A stretch of DNA of 64,000 bases from Hansfordia pulvinata (GCA_006538405.1 BJKQ01000014.1:1-64000), one strand, 5' to 3'. Counted from the stretch's first letter, positions 48,375-59,026 are shown. The notes: generated by a model from the letters alone, not told the origin. Numbers and translations: made by a program.

Positions 48375-48919
48375 TACGGCGCGGGGGGGGGGGGGGGGGG
48401 GGGGGTTTGAAAACGATGACTAAACCGACCTAATCTATGTCTCCTTAAGTTAATGACTTAGGGAATTGGAGCCCTGAAATTGCATTTCACTTTCTGAAAG
48501 GTACCTGGCAATAAGTACCCCTATTTTGTACCTAAGTACCTCCATCTCCTCTAACTTGCACCCTTCCTGTAGGCTGCACCTCTTCATCAAGTAAGCCCAT
48601 CTTACTTCCAACCCACCACCTCACTGGGTGGATGGCCGGCTCCTGTATAGAGTCCTTTTCATTCTGCACATGATAGAGGCATTTTTGAATTACCGGTGTG
48701 GGAGACTGGCAAAATGGCCTCCCTCCAGCTGGCCAGCAGTTCCTTCCTTAAGTAGGTACCTGCCTTTTTAAATCAGGTACTTGAAATAGATGTTCAGAGT
48801 GAAATGCACTACTTAAGTACAGAGCTCACAATTCCCTAAGTCATTAACTTAACGAGAATCGCTGAAGACACCGGGCAAAACGATGTCTTCATCGTTTTCA
48901 AACCCCCCCCCGCGCCGTA
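48375..48919. mobile_element. MITE-like foldback element, about 545 bp, with G-run inside the terminal inverted repeats
   Basis: The left end reads TACGGCGCG then 23 G then TTTGAAAACGATGA. The right end is its inverted copy, with 9 C in place of the G run and ending CGCGCCGTA. A second pair of matching blocks lies inside: AAGTTAATGACTTAGGGAATT (first base about 48449) versus its complement near 48832-48852, and GCATTTCACT (near 48482) versus AGTGAAATGC (near 48799). The arms thus run over about 110-130 bases each. Both ends can be read as starting at a TA, the target duplicated by Tc1/mariner-type elements, but this is inference. I see no open frame for a transposase. Confidence 0.72.
48383..48405. 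repeat. G23 homopolymer
   Basis: Twenty-three consecutive G within the left terminal inverted repeat; the matching run in the right arm (48903-48911) has only 9. The true length may differ from the assembly. Confidence 0.85.
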
Positions 48920-50559
48920 TGGTATCCATTATCTTGTTGGAGGTGATGAGACGTTTATCAAATTCCAGGAACTTTGGCTAGGTGCCCTAGGTACGTACAT
49001 AGGTAGCTGGAGAGCAAGATACGAGTACTTCTTGCGTGTCTGCACATTGGAAGGTACTCAATACTACCTAACTCGTACAGGTGCCCGCCGGTATTTCCGG
49101 GGGTCTCTGGAATCCAACGACGTCACAGCCCACCGCCTTTCGCGCATCACTGCCCCCGTGGACCCCTGCAGTCTCAAGTCGCTGCCGGCAGCGCCTGGCG
49201 GGCGCCAAAGCAATGGGGAACTAATGGCTGCGGTGGACATCGGGAGGGGGGAGCTGGCGGCCTCGGAGTCGACGGGCTAGCCGGCAGTGTGGACGTATTC
49301 CCTGCGGCATCAACCCGACAATGGCAACGCTGAGCATTAAGTACCTAAGGGCAGAGAAGGGACTGCGTTCTCCAGCTCAGTGTCTCCCTGGCGCAGTTGC
49401 TCGTTAAGGAGTCGGGAGAGATCCTGAGACAGGTAAGCATAAGCCGCATAGCCGTTGGCTGTCAGGACCGTCAGTTTGACTCAAGTACCATCATTCATGC
49501 GCTCCGCGCTCTTGACGTGATGCCAGCCTGCTGCTCACCAGGCATAGCCCCTGCTCAGCAGCATGAACGAGAGCAAAGCAACATCGGACGACCGATCCAG
49601 TCGCGGAGTGCGGTGTTTCGGGTACTGTTCCTCACGAGGTGGGGGGAACAGGGCGGCTTTATTAGTGCGCTACTCGATTAGCACAGGACGCTACAACAGG
49701 GCGTGCAGAGGGATTTTCCGGCCACTGGGCCCCGTCCCCGAAGCAGTCATGACGCTCCAATCTGCCTGCATTAACTGGAATGGGCGTGCATGTGTGCCGG
49801 GATCCGACTCTACAAATCTGATGGGTGCGTACATGTATGTGGGTAAAGTATGGTTTTCGTAGGCATGGTTTGGAGTTGCCCAAATCAAAGCACGACGAAG
49901 CGCAACAGGACTATTTAGCATGGTACCGCGCCTGGTTTTCGGCGGCTGTAGCGTCATTACTCGTAAGCGTCGACTACCCTTGCGCCACTTGAGGTCGCCT
50001 AGCTTATGAGATGTACTTCGCTTTTGAAGCCCATGCCCGTCCATTTGCACTGAGATGATGATTTGAAAGAAACCACACATGGAGGCGATGCTGGCACAGT
50101 TGAAATCGACGCGTTCTGTGAACTGTATTACCTAATGTAATTTGCACGTATGTGCCCGGGCAGGTAGCAGATACCTAGGTAGGCAAGTACCTATCCGTAC
50201 TTGGGCCGTCCGTGGAAAGGGCCATCGCACTCAATACTAACCGGCATCTGATACATTTTGGAGCCCGCGCAGACAGCCGCGACCCCACCTCGAGTTTTGC
50301 GTGGCTGCCCAGCGCGCGTCTACCGGAAGCCACGGTGCTGCCGCTTCTTCCCCCGCCGTCCATCCCCATCACGAAAGACCCAGATCCGAATGAACAATCT
50401 CGAGACCGTCGCCGGACTTCTTCGCCCTCCCACTCACATCACCTCACCATATACCACTTTACGCCTACTCTCAAGGGGAAGAAAACATCATCGCCAGCTG
50501 TGCGCGATCTTGCCCGCCTCTCTCCACGGTCGCCGACGACTCGATCCCCGGTAGCGGCC

Positions 50560-51942
50560 ATGGCGACTGAGCTCAAGAAACCGCCCAAGGGCATTCTCAA
50601 GAAAACAACAGTACCTGCGTCAACGACGGCCACAACCCCAAATGCATCGAGCGCAGTTAAGAAGAAGGCAGTCACCAGCTTGCGGGCCGCCGCGGAGGAC
50701 TCGGACCCGGACTCGGACCCAGACGACGCGCGAAAGGTCAACCGCCGACCACGAACCGACGAAGACGCGCGCGAGATTGCGACTCAGCATGCCCGCATCA
50801 TCCACTCGCGTCGAGTGTACGAGGACTCCATCGCCGACAGCATAATCCAGCTTGCCAAGCTCCCCACGGGCCAACCATCTCCCGCTGCAGCCGCCTCGCC
50901 AACGACGACAACGACTGGAAAGAAGCCTAAAGCCAGAACCGAGGCCGTCCCCGCCGAAGCCACTCCCGACGACGTAGCAACCTTCAAGTCGCTGGTGCGC
51001 GCCTTTCAACCCTCTGACTACGACGACTTGCTCGGCGAGCGCAATGCCCTGGGTCGTTGCGGCTACGCCTTGTGCGGGCGACCCGCCCGCCGCTTGCCTT
51101 CGGCCTCGACCTTCAAGCTAGTCAACTGGGGTCGCGCCGACTTTGGCATCGTCCCCCGCGAGGAGCTCGAACGCTGGTGCTCGGGGCAGGGGGCGAAAAT
51201 GTGCGCCCGCCGCGCCATGTACGTCAAGGTCCAGCTCAACGAGACGGCCGCTTGGGAGCGCGCCGGTATTGATTCGATCGCCATCGACCTGCTGGAGGAG
51301 GTTGAGGCGGCGGACGAGGAGCGCAAGCGGCGCAACGCGGCGCCAGCAGCGGCAACGGGGTCCGGCCAGGCTACTGGTGCACCAGAGAGGGAGAGAGTCG
51401 AGGTCGCGCGTAGGGAGAAGGAGGACGCTGCGGGGCGCCTGGAAGCTCAGCGCAAAGCAGCCCGCGACGCCCGAGATCTGGCCATTGAACGCGGCGACAT
51501 CCCCTCGGGCCCCAGGGCAGCAGCTGCCGCTGCCGCTGCCGCCGACGAACCTGTCGCCGCTGGCGACAACGGTGACAACGCTGAGGAAGACGGCGAAGGT
51601 GACGAAAGGCCTGCCCGCGCTCCCGGCGCCGCAACTGGGCCCACCACCCGCTCAGTGAAGATTGCGATCCGCGAGAAGAGGGTCATGATTGCGCCGCAAG
51701 AGCCCGGTGCCGACAACGAAGGGGGGGTCGCCTCGGTGGGGGCAAAGCCCGATCCTGACGGGCATCTGGTTCTCGACGGCTACAAGACAAAGTTCGATCC
51801 TAAGTCGCACGCCGTTACGGGCCTCATGCCGTCTGCCAAAGAGGAAGCGCTTCGCGAGGCGACAGGAGAGGGCGAGGGCAGTGAGGGCGCAAGTATGGGC
51901 CAAACTCCGGAGTCGGGCACCGACAACACGGGTAATACATAG
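50560..51942 (+). CDS. RTR1: RTR1/RPAP2-type RNA polymerase II CTD phosphatase
   Basis: A single exon of 460 residues from ATG 50560 (CGGCCATGG context); the frame extends upstream but looks like untranslated leader. The N-terminal MATELKKPPKGILKKT is followed by a basic/acidic linker and a helical segment (HARIIHSRRVYEDSIADSII, about 77-96). The RTR1 zinc domain spans about 142-240: FQPSDYDDLLGERNALGRCG, C167-x4-C172, then WCS (C207), MCARRAMYVKVQL (C215) and NETAAWER. RTR1/RPAP2 proteins act on CTD Ser5/Tyr1 phosphates and in polymerase II assembly. The second Cys pair is spaced by seven residues here (C-x7-C), whereas I expect three in relatives. The C-terminal half is Ala/Glu-rich and likely disordered. 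It is convergent with the eS17 gene. Confidence 0.85.
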   Translation: MATELKKPPKGILKKTTVPASTTATTPNASSAVKKKAVTSLRAAAEDSDPDSDPDDARKVNRRPRTDEDAREIATQHARIIHSRRVYEDSIADSIIQLAKLPTGQPSPAAAASPTTTTTGKKPKARTEAVPAEATPDDVATFKSLVRAFQPSDYDDLLGERNALGRCGYALCGRPARRLPSASTFKLVNWGRADFGIVPREELERWCSGQGAKMCARRAMYVKVQLNETAAWERAGIDSIAIDLLEEVEAADEERKRRNAAPAAATGSGQATGAPERERVEVARREKEDAAGRLEAQRKAARDARDLAIERGDIPSGPRAAAAAAAAADEPVAAGDNGDNAEEDGEGDERPARAPGAATGPTTRSVKIAIREKRVMIAPQEPGADNEGGVASVGAKPDPDGHLVLDGYKTKFDPKSHAVTGLMPSAKEEALREATGEGEGSEGASMGQTPESGTDNTGNT

Positions 51943-52721
51943 AGGATGGGACGGACGAATGAGGCGCAATGGCTACAATTGATTTACTGAATGGAAAAGT
52001 CTTAAAGGAGGAAGCGGTCTTAAAGGAGCAAGCGGGTTGATTTTCGATAGATTAATGATCAAGTTAAGGGATGCCTGACTTACCTTCCGGGACAAGCAAA
52101 TTGATTTCTCGAGATGACCTCTGCGAGAGTTGACGGGCTTGATACAAGCGTCGGGGGACTACGACGACGTCCACTGTACGGCACAGAACTTGTTTGAACT
52201 ACGAGCGACGAGGTGCACTGCATATCAAGACACAGAGGCCTTGGCCTGACAGGCACAGCACAGAGAAGGGGTAGGAAATTGGCAATCGACCGTCATCTCC
52301 AGATCGCTCTGAAGAATCAGGGACACCTGAGTGGGTGGGAATCTTTTTATTTCTTTGCTCCGTTTTTGCTCCAAACCTCGACGGGGACGGCCGGGTGGAA
52401 GAAGCAGGCAGCCAGCGTCTCCGCTGCCGCAGCTGCTCGTAGAGTTGATGGAGAAACACCAAGATGTGGTCCGCCCCGGGGGCCCGCTGCTCGCAGTGGA
52501 GCGGCGTGCCTTCCCGTCGTCGTCGTCGCCGCGTGCCGCCGTCGTTTTCGTCGTTGCTGCCGCGGCGGACGCTAAAGCCATAGCCGTCGTCGAAGCTGTC
52601 GTGAGACCCGTGCCAGGGTATCCATTTTTGTTTTGTGTGCCTGCTGCCGAGAAAAAAGGAACCGTGACCCTCAAACGTAAAACAACCAGACGCCCCGCTG
52701 TTGGTAATGGAGGCGAGGCGC
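51943..52721. other. Convergent intergenic region
   Basis: It lies between the stops of the RTR1-like gene and the eS17 gene and holds their 3' UTRs. Open frames here are shadows of low-complexity GC-rich sequence. Confidence 0.6.
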
Positions 52722-53236
52722 TTATCGGGGCAGGCGGTCGCCGAAGCGGCGAGGGCGCTCGGCACCCTGCTGCTGGGTGACGGGGACGACGTTGACGGGG
52801 ACGGAGTCGAACTGTAGGAGACACGAGTTAGGAGGGCTGCACAGAGGGTCAAGCTTGCCTGAGGCTTGTGTGGAGGGTTGCAACTTACGCCGAGGTGCTT
52901 GAGCAGGTCCTTGGTCTCGACGTCGATGTCGAGCTGGCCAGACTCGGAGTTCTGGGCGAAGTCGAGAGCGGAGACTTCGGGGACGTACTGGTCCTTGCGC
53001 TCACGCTCCTCCTCCTGCAGCTTGAAGGAAATGCCGCGGACGGGACCACGCTGGATGCGCTTCATCAGGTGGGTGGTGTAGCCGGCAATCTTGTTGCGGA
53101 GGCGCTTGGAGGCGATGATGGCGATCTCATCGCAGACACGCTTGTTGGTCTCGAAGTCCAAGGTGAGCTTGGGGTAGTACCGCTCAATGATGACCTTGGC
53201 GGACTTCTTCACGGTCTTGGTGCGAACGCGACCCAT
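52722..53236 (-). CDS. RPS17: 40S ribosomal protein eS17
   Basis: Two exons on the minus strand: 53236-52889 and 52811-52722. The 77-bp intron (GTAAGT ... CTACAG) lies between LLKHLG and [12 protein letters not shown]. The product is 145 residues, a little longer than typical eS17. It starts [20 protein letters not shown] and contains [38 protein letters not shown] and YVPEVSAL, all hallmarks of this protein of the small-subunit head. The C-terminus ([15 protein letters not shown]) is usual for fungi. Its strong conservation makes it a good check on sequence quality; no frame break is present. Confidence 0.95.
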
Positions 53237-53887
53237 GTTGGCGGTATTTGGCGGATGGGTGGGTGGTGGTGCTGGTGGTTAGTTGAAAGGCGTTGACGGC
53301 GGGATCACGAGCTGGTCGAGGCCAAAGTCAAGCAGCGGTTTGATACAGCGAGGCGGGTGGCAGGCGGCGCACGAATTATTCGAATAATTCTGTGCTGTGG
53401 GGTTAACTTTTCGCGGGACGAGGGCTTTGTGGGGCGCACCTTATCATGCACGCTGCGATTGGCTATATGGGCATGAAGCGCGTGTAGATGGGCTTATCGC
53501 TCCCCAGCTGATGCCAGCTGGGCTTGCTCACCCGGCCCCGTGTTTTCATAATTCCGGCCCCGAGCCAGTAATTTTATCCCTTCTCAATGAGGTCTCGTAC
53601 ACGTACACCCTTCAACTTCCGATGCGACTACGAGTATACTCGTAGCTCCAAGCTACCGCTGTTCCACTACATAACTTGTCTGAAACCTCGCTCGCATCCT
53701 TGGAAATCGTACAAGACGAACTTTTGGCGTCGAGATGGATCAAGAGAAAGGCGAATGCCTGTTGCTTTGACTAGCTACCGCTTCCTTATATACAACATAA
53801 GTACATCACCCTCGACTTCTACAACTCTTGTTTTGTGTGGTTTCTCACATTGTATTGTACATATGACGCCCGTGCATCTTCACAAGC
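53237..53887. other. Intergenic region: eS17 promoter and MRP51 3' end
   Basis: It contains an 18-base perfect palindrome (53628-53645). A CACGAATTATTCGAATAATTC-like inverted motif lies near 53372-53391. No gene is supported. Confidence 0.55.
53628..53645. repeat. Perfect 18-bp palindrome of the CGAGTAC class
   Basis: CTACGAGTATACTCGTAG reads the same on both strands. It belongs to the short CGAGTA/TACTCG palindromes scattered through the intergenic DNA of this window. Confidence 0.9.
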
Positions 53888-55306
53888 TCAGGGTCCCCGT
53901 GGCGAGTCCTCGGGCCTTGATGTCGACACCGATGAGAAGCCGTAGCTCGTGGAGCTGCCGATCCGATCCACACCACGCCTCGACCGTCCTCGCTTCTGGG
54001 CAGCCTCTTTAGCCTGCAACTGCGCCTTCATGCTGTCATGCAGAAGCTTGTATTGCCCCATCCGCTCCTTCTGGATCAACGTGGTTTCTTGGGTTACGTC
54101 GGTCAGCTTAATGATGGCGTGGCCGTTCTTGTCAACTGTGGCCCGTTGAGTGCCCAAGAACATTTTAGCGCCACCCTCAACCGCCAGGTCAAGCTGGAAT
54201 AGGCCCTTGTCTGCAACCCGCGAGGCCGACTTCGCCAGGTTGAAGGTTGTGTCTGATGATGTCTTGTCGGCCACGAAGCCTCCAACGCCGACGGACGGCT
54301 GGTATAGACCCTCTCTGGGGGCCCTGGGCTTGAGGATTCTGGTCTCCACGGGGGCGTGCTGCTTTTGGGGCCCGTAGATAGGGTGGTTCTCCATGAAGCT
54401 GTTGGTCCGGAGGTAGGACAGTCCGGCGGAGGGGTGCGTAGCCGGTGGCCCAGTCTCGGCGTAGGTGTGGGAAACCAATTCCTTCTTGACATCCGGGGCG
54501 AGATTGCCCAGCTTGTGGAGGCGGGCTCCGAGTGCGATCGGGGCAAGGTCCAGGAAACGGCCGGCAAGTCGGTACAGCTCATAGCGATCTTCCCGCAAGT
54601 CCTTGACGTACTCTTCAAACTCAGCCTCGGTGATATCTTGGGCCTTGATGGGCTGCGCGACCTCTGCCGAGCTATCGGCGTCCGGGGGTGGGGCTTCTTG
54701 CGTTTTCTGTGCTGCCAGAGTCTCCCTCAGGAACTGGCGGAACTCGGTCCGCTTGCCTCGCACTGACCGATGCAAGTAGCGATCGAACTCGGCATCGGTC
54801 ATGCCAGACAGCCAGGGGCCCTGGAACCTCCACCTCCTGCCCTCTCCTTCCATCTGTGTGTCCCAGGTGATGTTGGTGATGTCGTCCTTTTCCTCAAAGA
54901 CGGAGACGTGCGGGGTCCCAGTATGGCTCGAGAGAACGGGCACGGAAAGAGGGAGGTGCATCTCCTGAAACTTGCGGAGAGCAAAGGTGTGGGCGCCGGC
55001 GTGCTGGTAGTCGGTGATCTCCTCGATGGAGTCGAGCTGCTTGACCTTGATCAGGGGGTGGGTGCTCTTGGTGGTCTTCCTGAGAGGCAGCGGCCGCTTG
55101 AGACCCCAGTCGCCATTGGCGCGCGACGCGGCCGTGGTGGTGATGGCGAGGTGTGTCGGGTAGCTGGAGGTGGCCGAGTTGGACCGGCCTTTCGCGGTCG
55201 GGTCGGTGTCGGCTTGCGAAGGTTTGATGGGATTGGGAATGGAGAAGAGGCGCGACCCCCGGAGCAGCCGGGCGCCGGGCGATACACTGCGAGCCGAGAC
55301 CGACAT
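53888..55306 (-). CDS. MRP51: Mitochondrial small-subunit ribosomal protein MRP51-like
   Basis: A single exon, 472 residues from ATG 55306 (MSVSARSVSPGARLLRGSR). The head is Arg/Ser-rich without acidic residues, as expected of a mitochondrial targeting peptide. An upstream in-frame ATG at 55498 would bury that peptide and is not preferred. The body has GDWGLKRPLPLRKTTKSTHP, VKQLDSIEEITDYQHAGAHT, PHVSVFEEKDDITNITWDTQ and SAGLSYLRTNSFMENHPIYG, matching the fungal Mrp51 family. That protein of the mitoribosomal small subunit is linked in yeast to translation of mRNAs for COX subunits. It is divergent from the NECAP gene. Confidence 0.85.
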   Translation of the reverse strand: MSVSARSVSPGARLLRGSRLFSIPNPIKPSQADTDPTAKGRSNSATSSYPTHLAITTTAASRANGDWGLKRPLPLRKTTKSTHPLIKVKQLDSIEEITDYQHAGAHTFALRKFQEMHLPLSVPVLSSHTGTPHVSVFEEKDDITNITWDTQMEGEGRRWRFQGPWLSGMTDAEFDRYLHRSVRGKRTEFRQFLRETLAAQKTQEAPPPDADSSAEVAQPIKAQDITEAEFEEYVKDLREDRYELYRLAGRFLDLAPIALGARLHKLGNLAPDVKKELVSHTYAETGPPATHPSAGLSYLRTNSFMENHPIYGPQKQHAPVETRILKPRAPREGLYQPSVGVGGFVADKTSSDTTFNLAKSASRVADKGLFQLDLAVEGGAKMFLGTQRATVDKNGHAIIKLTDVTQETTLIQKERMGQYKLLHDSMKAQLQAKEAAQKRGRSRRGVDRIGSSTSYGFSSVSTSRPEDSPRGP

Positions 55307-56467
55307 CCTGCGCGGGAGTCGAGGGGCGGCTCTGGCAGTCGCGTGATTTTCGGATTGATGGTGGGAATGCCGTCGGTTCGGCCTTGCGGTCGCGGAAAAG
55401 ATGCAGGGCGTGACGAGTCGGAAGACTTTGGATGCGAGCTCGATTCGGGCAGGGAAATTTGCGATGGCGGCGACGCCGCGTTGGCCAATCAGATCCACCC
55501 AATTGGCTCCATCAAGAATCGCAGGTCGTTCTGTTGCGCGACGCAGTGACGCGATACATCACTGTGTATTTGCATAATTTTCATAAGTCCGTCTCATCTA
55601 CATCAAATGTATCCTTCCAGTCGCATGTAGCGTACATACATGTATGTAGGTCAACATGGCCAGACATGTACTACGTACTGCTCGCAACAGTGATGTACTT
55701 GTGGCGCCGGACCACATCGATCATTGCCATGAGCTTGATGTTCTAGTAGCGGGATCAGCATTGATTGCGGTTTCACTCAACGTGTTGATGCTGCACAGCA
55801 AGAAGAGCAAAACAAGTTCGGCGGTCATAGGCACATAGATACACGCTGGAGTACTAGACGTGGAGTTCGTAGGTACATGTTGAGGGCCTCTAGGTTAGGC
55901 GAGATATCTAAGGTAACCAACAGTTGCGGGTCCTGGTACTCGTAGCCACAGCTGAGATACATTGGCTTACCCTACTCAAAGGTGTCCAGGCCATGTTCTG
56001 CTCCGGCCAGCATTGAGGTGCCGCATGTACTTCCTTGTCCATCTGAAGCTCTCTTCCCCCCGCCGATCAGCTATGCGTCTACCAGCTGCGCCTCTCTTGT
56101 CCGGCTGTCAACGTCAGTCCCCCGCTATCTCTCCAGCTCTCTCTCTCTCTCTAGCCGTACAAGACCGGGTGTCCCCGCCAAATCTAGCTGAACGTCAAAG
56201 TTGCAACAGAGTGGCAAGTTATCCCTATCACTCTTCTCCGGTATCAAACTGTTCCATTTCAGTCCGGATGCTCGAGCCTGGGCACGCGGAACAATCTTCT
56301 GTCTGATCCGAATCGAGTACAACTTGTCGTTTCTTGGTGCTCGCACCACTTGAGCCTACCTATCTCAAGCTCTTGACAACAGTGCGAGGGAGACGTATAA
56401 ACGTGGAAAGTCGGACTGCCAACCTTATCTACGCCGGCCGCTTCGACCTTCAACACTACCTGATACA
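55307..56467. other. Divergent promoter region between MRP51 and NECAP
   Basis: Both promoters should lie here. It is AT-richer than the coding DNA (55560-55920) and has ACATGTA-type motifs and a CT-rich tract at 56130-56150. No gene is supported. Confidence 0.6.
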
Positions 56468-57253
56468 ATGGAGACGATTGACCCTGCCACTGGTCGCGGC
56501 CTGGGCTCCGACGCCATCCAGCGCGTCCTGTTCCTTGCCGGCAGCGTCCACGTCTACAATATCCCCCCCATGACTCCCGGCAAGGGCCACGTGGCAGCCT
56601 CATGGACCGCCGACGGCAACAAGCTGCAAATCTTCACTGCCCGCCTCCGTGTCATCGAGACGTCCTTCACGCTGCCTTCTGGGGAGGAGAAGGTCAAGAC
56701 CGACGTTGTGCTGGAGGACCCTTCCAACGGTCAGCTGTTCGCCGCCGCCCCCTATACCACACAGGCCGTCGTCGAGCCCGTCTCCGACAGCTCCCGCTTC
56801 TTCGCCCTGCGCGTGCAGGATGAAGCTGGCCGGAAAGCCAGTCTGGGCATCGGCTTCGAGGAGCGGAGTGACGCGTTCGACTTTGGCGTGTCGCTGCAGG
56901 AGGCGCGCAAATCCCTGGGCATGGAGCAGGGCGGTCCGCCCAGCAGCAAGAAGCCCCAAGCCGAGGCTCAGAACAGCTCGGAGAAGCGCGATCTCAGTCT
57001 GAAGGAGGGCGAGACCATCACCGTCAACCTTCCCGGCCGCTTTGGACGCCGGAAACCCGACGCCCCCGTACAGACAATCTCGTCCGGCGCGGGCCTGAAC
57101 TCGTTTTCCCTGCCCCCTCCTCCATCTGCATCTGCCTCCAAGAGCGGCGGCATACTCCCCCCGCCACCGAGTGCACAGGCTGTCAAGGATGCCAAGGCAG
57201 CCGCTGCGCAGCAGATGGGCTTCGATGACGGCAAGTTCGGCGAGTTCTCCTGA
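56468..57253 (+). CDS. NECAP-family adaptin-ear-binding endocytic protein
   Basis: A single exon of 261 residues. The start METIDPATGRGLGSDAIQRV is followed by the PH-like NECAP domain (about 15-160): FLAGSVHVYNIPPMTPGKGH, HVAASWTADGNKLQIFTARL, VVEPVSDSSRFFALRVQD and IGFEERSDAFDFGVSLQEAR. A KEGETITVNLPGR segment and a Pro-rich tail end in GFDDGKFGEFS. NECAP proteins bind clathrin adaptor AP-2 and act in endocytic coat dynamics. Length and domain order match the family, and the frame is intact. Confidence 0.92.
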   Translation: METIDPATGRGLGSDAIQRVLFLAGSVHVYNIPPMTPGKGHVAASWTADGNKLQIFTARLRVIETSFTLPSGEEKVKTDVVLEDPSNGQLFAAAPYTTQAVVEPVSDSSRFFALRVQDEAGRKASLGIGFEERSDAFDFGVSLQEARKSLGMEQGGPPSSKKPQAEAQNSSEKRDLSLKEGETITVNLPGRFGRRKPDAPVQTISSGAGLNSFSLPPPPSASASKSGGILPPPPSAQAVKDAKAAAAQQMGFDDGKFGEFS

Positions 57254-58801
57254 GATCCTGGCAGCATTGCAAATACCCCCCCTCAGGCGGAGCCCCTGGA
57301 ACGCAGTCCGGACGTCTGCCGAGACATACCCGTCGTGGGATACGCCTCGGTCAGCTGAGAATTCCACCTAATCGGGCATCACGCATCTCTGTCACGCTGC
57401 TCACGGCCTCCGGCGGGAGGAGGTTCAAGGCGCAGAACGCGCCCCGTCCCGTCGCCTTGCGCCAGGCTTTGGGCCTGTCGTCCCGCTTTGACTCGTCAGA
57501 CCGTGGCCGGTCACGTCTTGTGTTGTTCTGGCCCAGAGTCTGGCAGGCCTCGCGTCTTACACTGATAGATTACTTCGGCGGGCGGCTGTCCGCCGCGTTT
57601 CAGGCGCGCATGTCCACCTCTCCCAGTACCACAATGCACTGCTCTCACAGGCGTCGTCTCCCGACTCGCATACGCTGACACATTCCTCCGGTGAGGCGCA
57701 CGGAAAGCCCCTGGAGGGTCGTGGCCCTGCTATTGACTGGGCCTGCGAGCCGCGTGACGAATCTTGGGCCGCTATCAAGGCGTGCTCGGATGCACTGGCG
57801 AGTATTGCTTGCGTCATCTGACGTGGCGGCTGGTCGCATAGTCCGCATCGAGGCATCAACATGTTGGCTGTCACACAAGTAACATCGGGATTTTGATATT
57901 ACTACGCACTTAGAGGACACGGCCGAGTGATCGTCAGCATGCGTGCAATATGATATTACTTTGTCTTGTGGATTCGCAAAGGCTATTTCCTCTACGCGGC
58001 CCTTGTGACTCTGTGCCACAAGCAGCGTGATCTCGGCGCAGAACGACTTTGTCCTGTCCGTACGGACTGGATGTGGCGGTGCCAGCCGTCGCCGATTATA
58101 CTTGGAGCTGGCGGCCAACTTTGTGGTCTCAGCCTCGTGGCTGGACACTGCCCAGAGTCTGTCAGATATCATGACGTTCGTTCGGTGGCCCTTGGCGCGC
58201 TGATGAGATGGCACAGAGAGCTCGGATGGACAAGCGCAATCTTAAATATCTGTGTGTGACTCGCACGAGATGAAGTGAGGCGAGGTGCCATGTAGTATTG
58301 CAAGTGCACAGCCCAGTTTCCCGTACCGATAATGACGGGATCCTGTCTCTCGTCCGAAAGCAGCTCAACTCATCCGACGGTTCTGTCGGGGTACCACACG
58401 ACGCCTTGAGTCCGTGTTACTCTGCTGGCTCGCAGACAGGAAACAGCTTCCGTCTGGGGCTGTCCTCATCAGTCTGTCGCCATGGGCCGGCCGATGTTGA
58501 CGATTGATTCAGACTTTTTTGAGACAGATGCATCCTGCGGCCTCCCTCCTGTGATATCCACGCGCTCTCATCGAGGCCAGCAACTCGTTGTTTGTTCCGC
58601 CGCCAGTCGCCCCGTGAGCCTTCCGCCGCAATCCCGGCTCTCCCTGCATATATAATGCCCTGTCCCGACCCCGAGATTGTCTGGTTATCAGAAAAAAGCA
58701 AACGCTCACCCTCCTCGAACTTGGTTGGTCTTGAACGACGCACTCATCAAGCCATATCTACACCGACAGCCCATACCGTTCCCGGGAACATATAGCCGAG
58801 C
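57254..58801. other. Intergenic region
   Basis: It holds the 3' UTR of the NECAP gene and the promoter of the small gene at 58802. A minus-strand frame of 189 codons at 57645-58214 shows no recognisable feature and is not called. Confidence 0.5.
58649..58655 (+). promoter_or_regulatory. TATA box candidate
   Basis: TATATAA lies 147 bases before the ATG of the small gene at 58802. TATA boxes often mark inducible fungal genes. The transcription start is unknown. Confidence 0.5.
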
Positions 58802-59026
58802 ATGTGCACCGAGTACAAGACAACCACGATGTTTACAGGGGGGAAATGCAGCCTGGCCACCTGTGTCGAGGATCAATACATCCCCAAGCCGTGCCCCGAT
58901 CAACCCCTCCGCGGATACCGGGACTGCCCAAAGTACAAGCTGATCGTCGGAGCGGCATCGAGGAAAGCTGGCCCTTGCAAGAGGCACCGGCACGAGGCGA
59001 TGGTCGCCAAGTCACGGAGAGCATGA
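58802..59026 (+). CDS. Small Cys-rich protein, gene model possibly incomplete
   Basis: A 74-codon frame starting MCTEYKTTTMFTGG, with Cys in KCSLATC, PKPCPDQP, RDCPKYK and GPCKRH. Short fungal proteins that begin Met-Cys and carry CxxxC and CxxH-like pairs are common and uncharacterised. It is preceded by a TATA box. Twelve bases after its stop is a canonical intron (59039-59092), and the next exon would continue FEEDIRCRYCDSH, which looks like the second half of a zinc-binding pair. That exon connects to the frame one base off from this one, so either the stop is reached through a missing base in the assembly, or the intron is in the 3' UTR. No function can be assigned. Confidence 0.5.
   Translation: MCTEYKTTTMFTGGKCSLATCVEDQYIPKPCPDQPLRGYRDCPKYKLIVGAASRKAGPCKRHRHEAMVAKSRRA

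Larger units (their letters stand above)
46788..50559. other. Divergent intergenic region with MITE-like element
   Basis: It should hold the promoters of BBC1 (minus) and the RTR1-like gene (plus). It contains the foldback element at 48375-48919 and several GGTACC and CGAGTAC motifs, including a 14-base palindrome at 47873-47886. No gene is supported. Confidence 0.55.

Noticed and set aside
57645..58214. 189-codon minus-strand frame
   Set aside because: There is no signal peptide, domain, codon pattern or splice support, and it crosses likely 3' UTR and promoter DNA.
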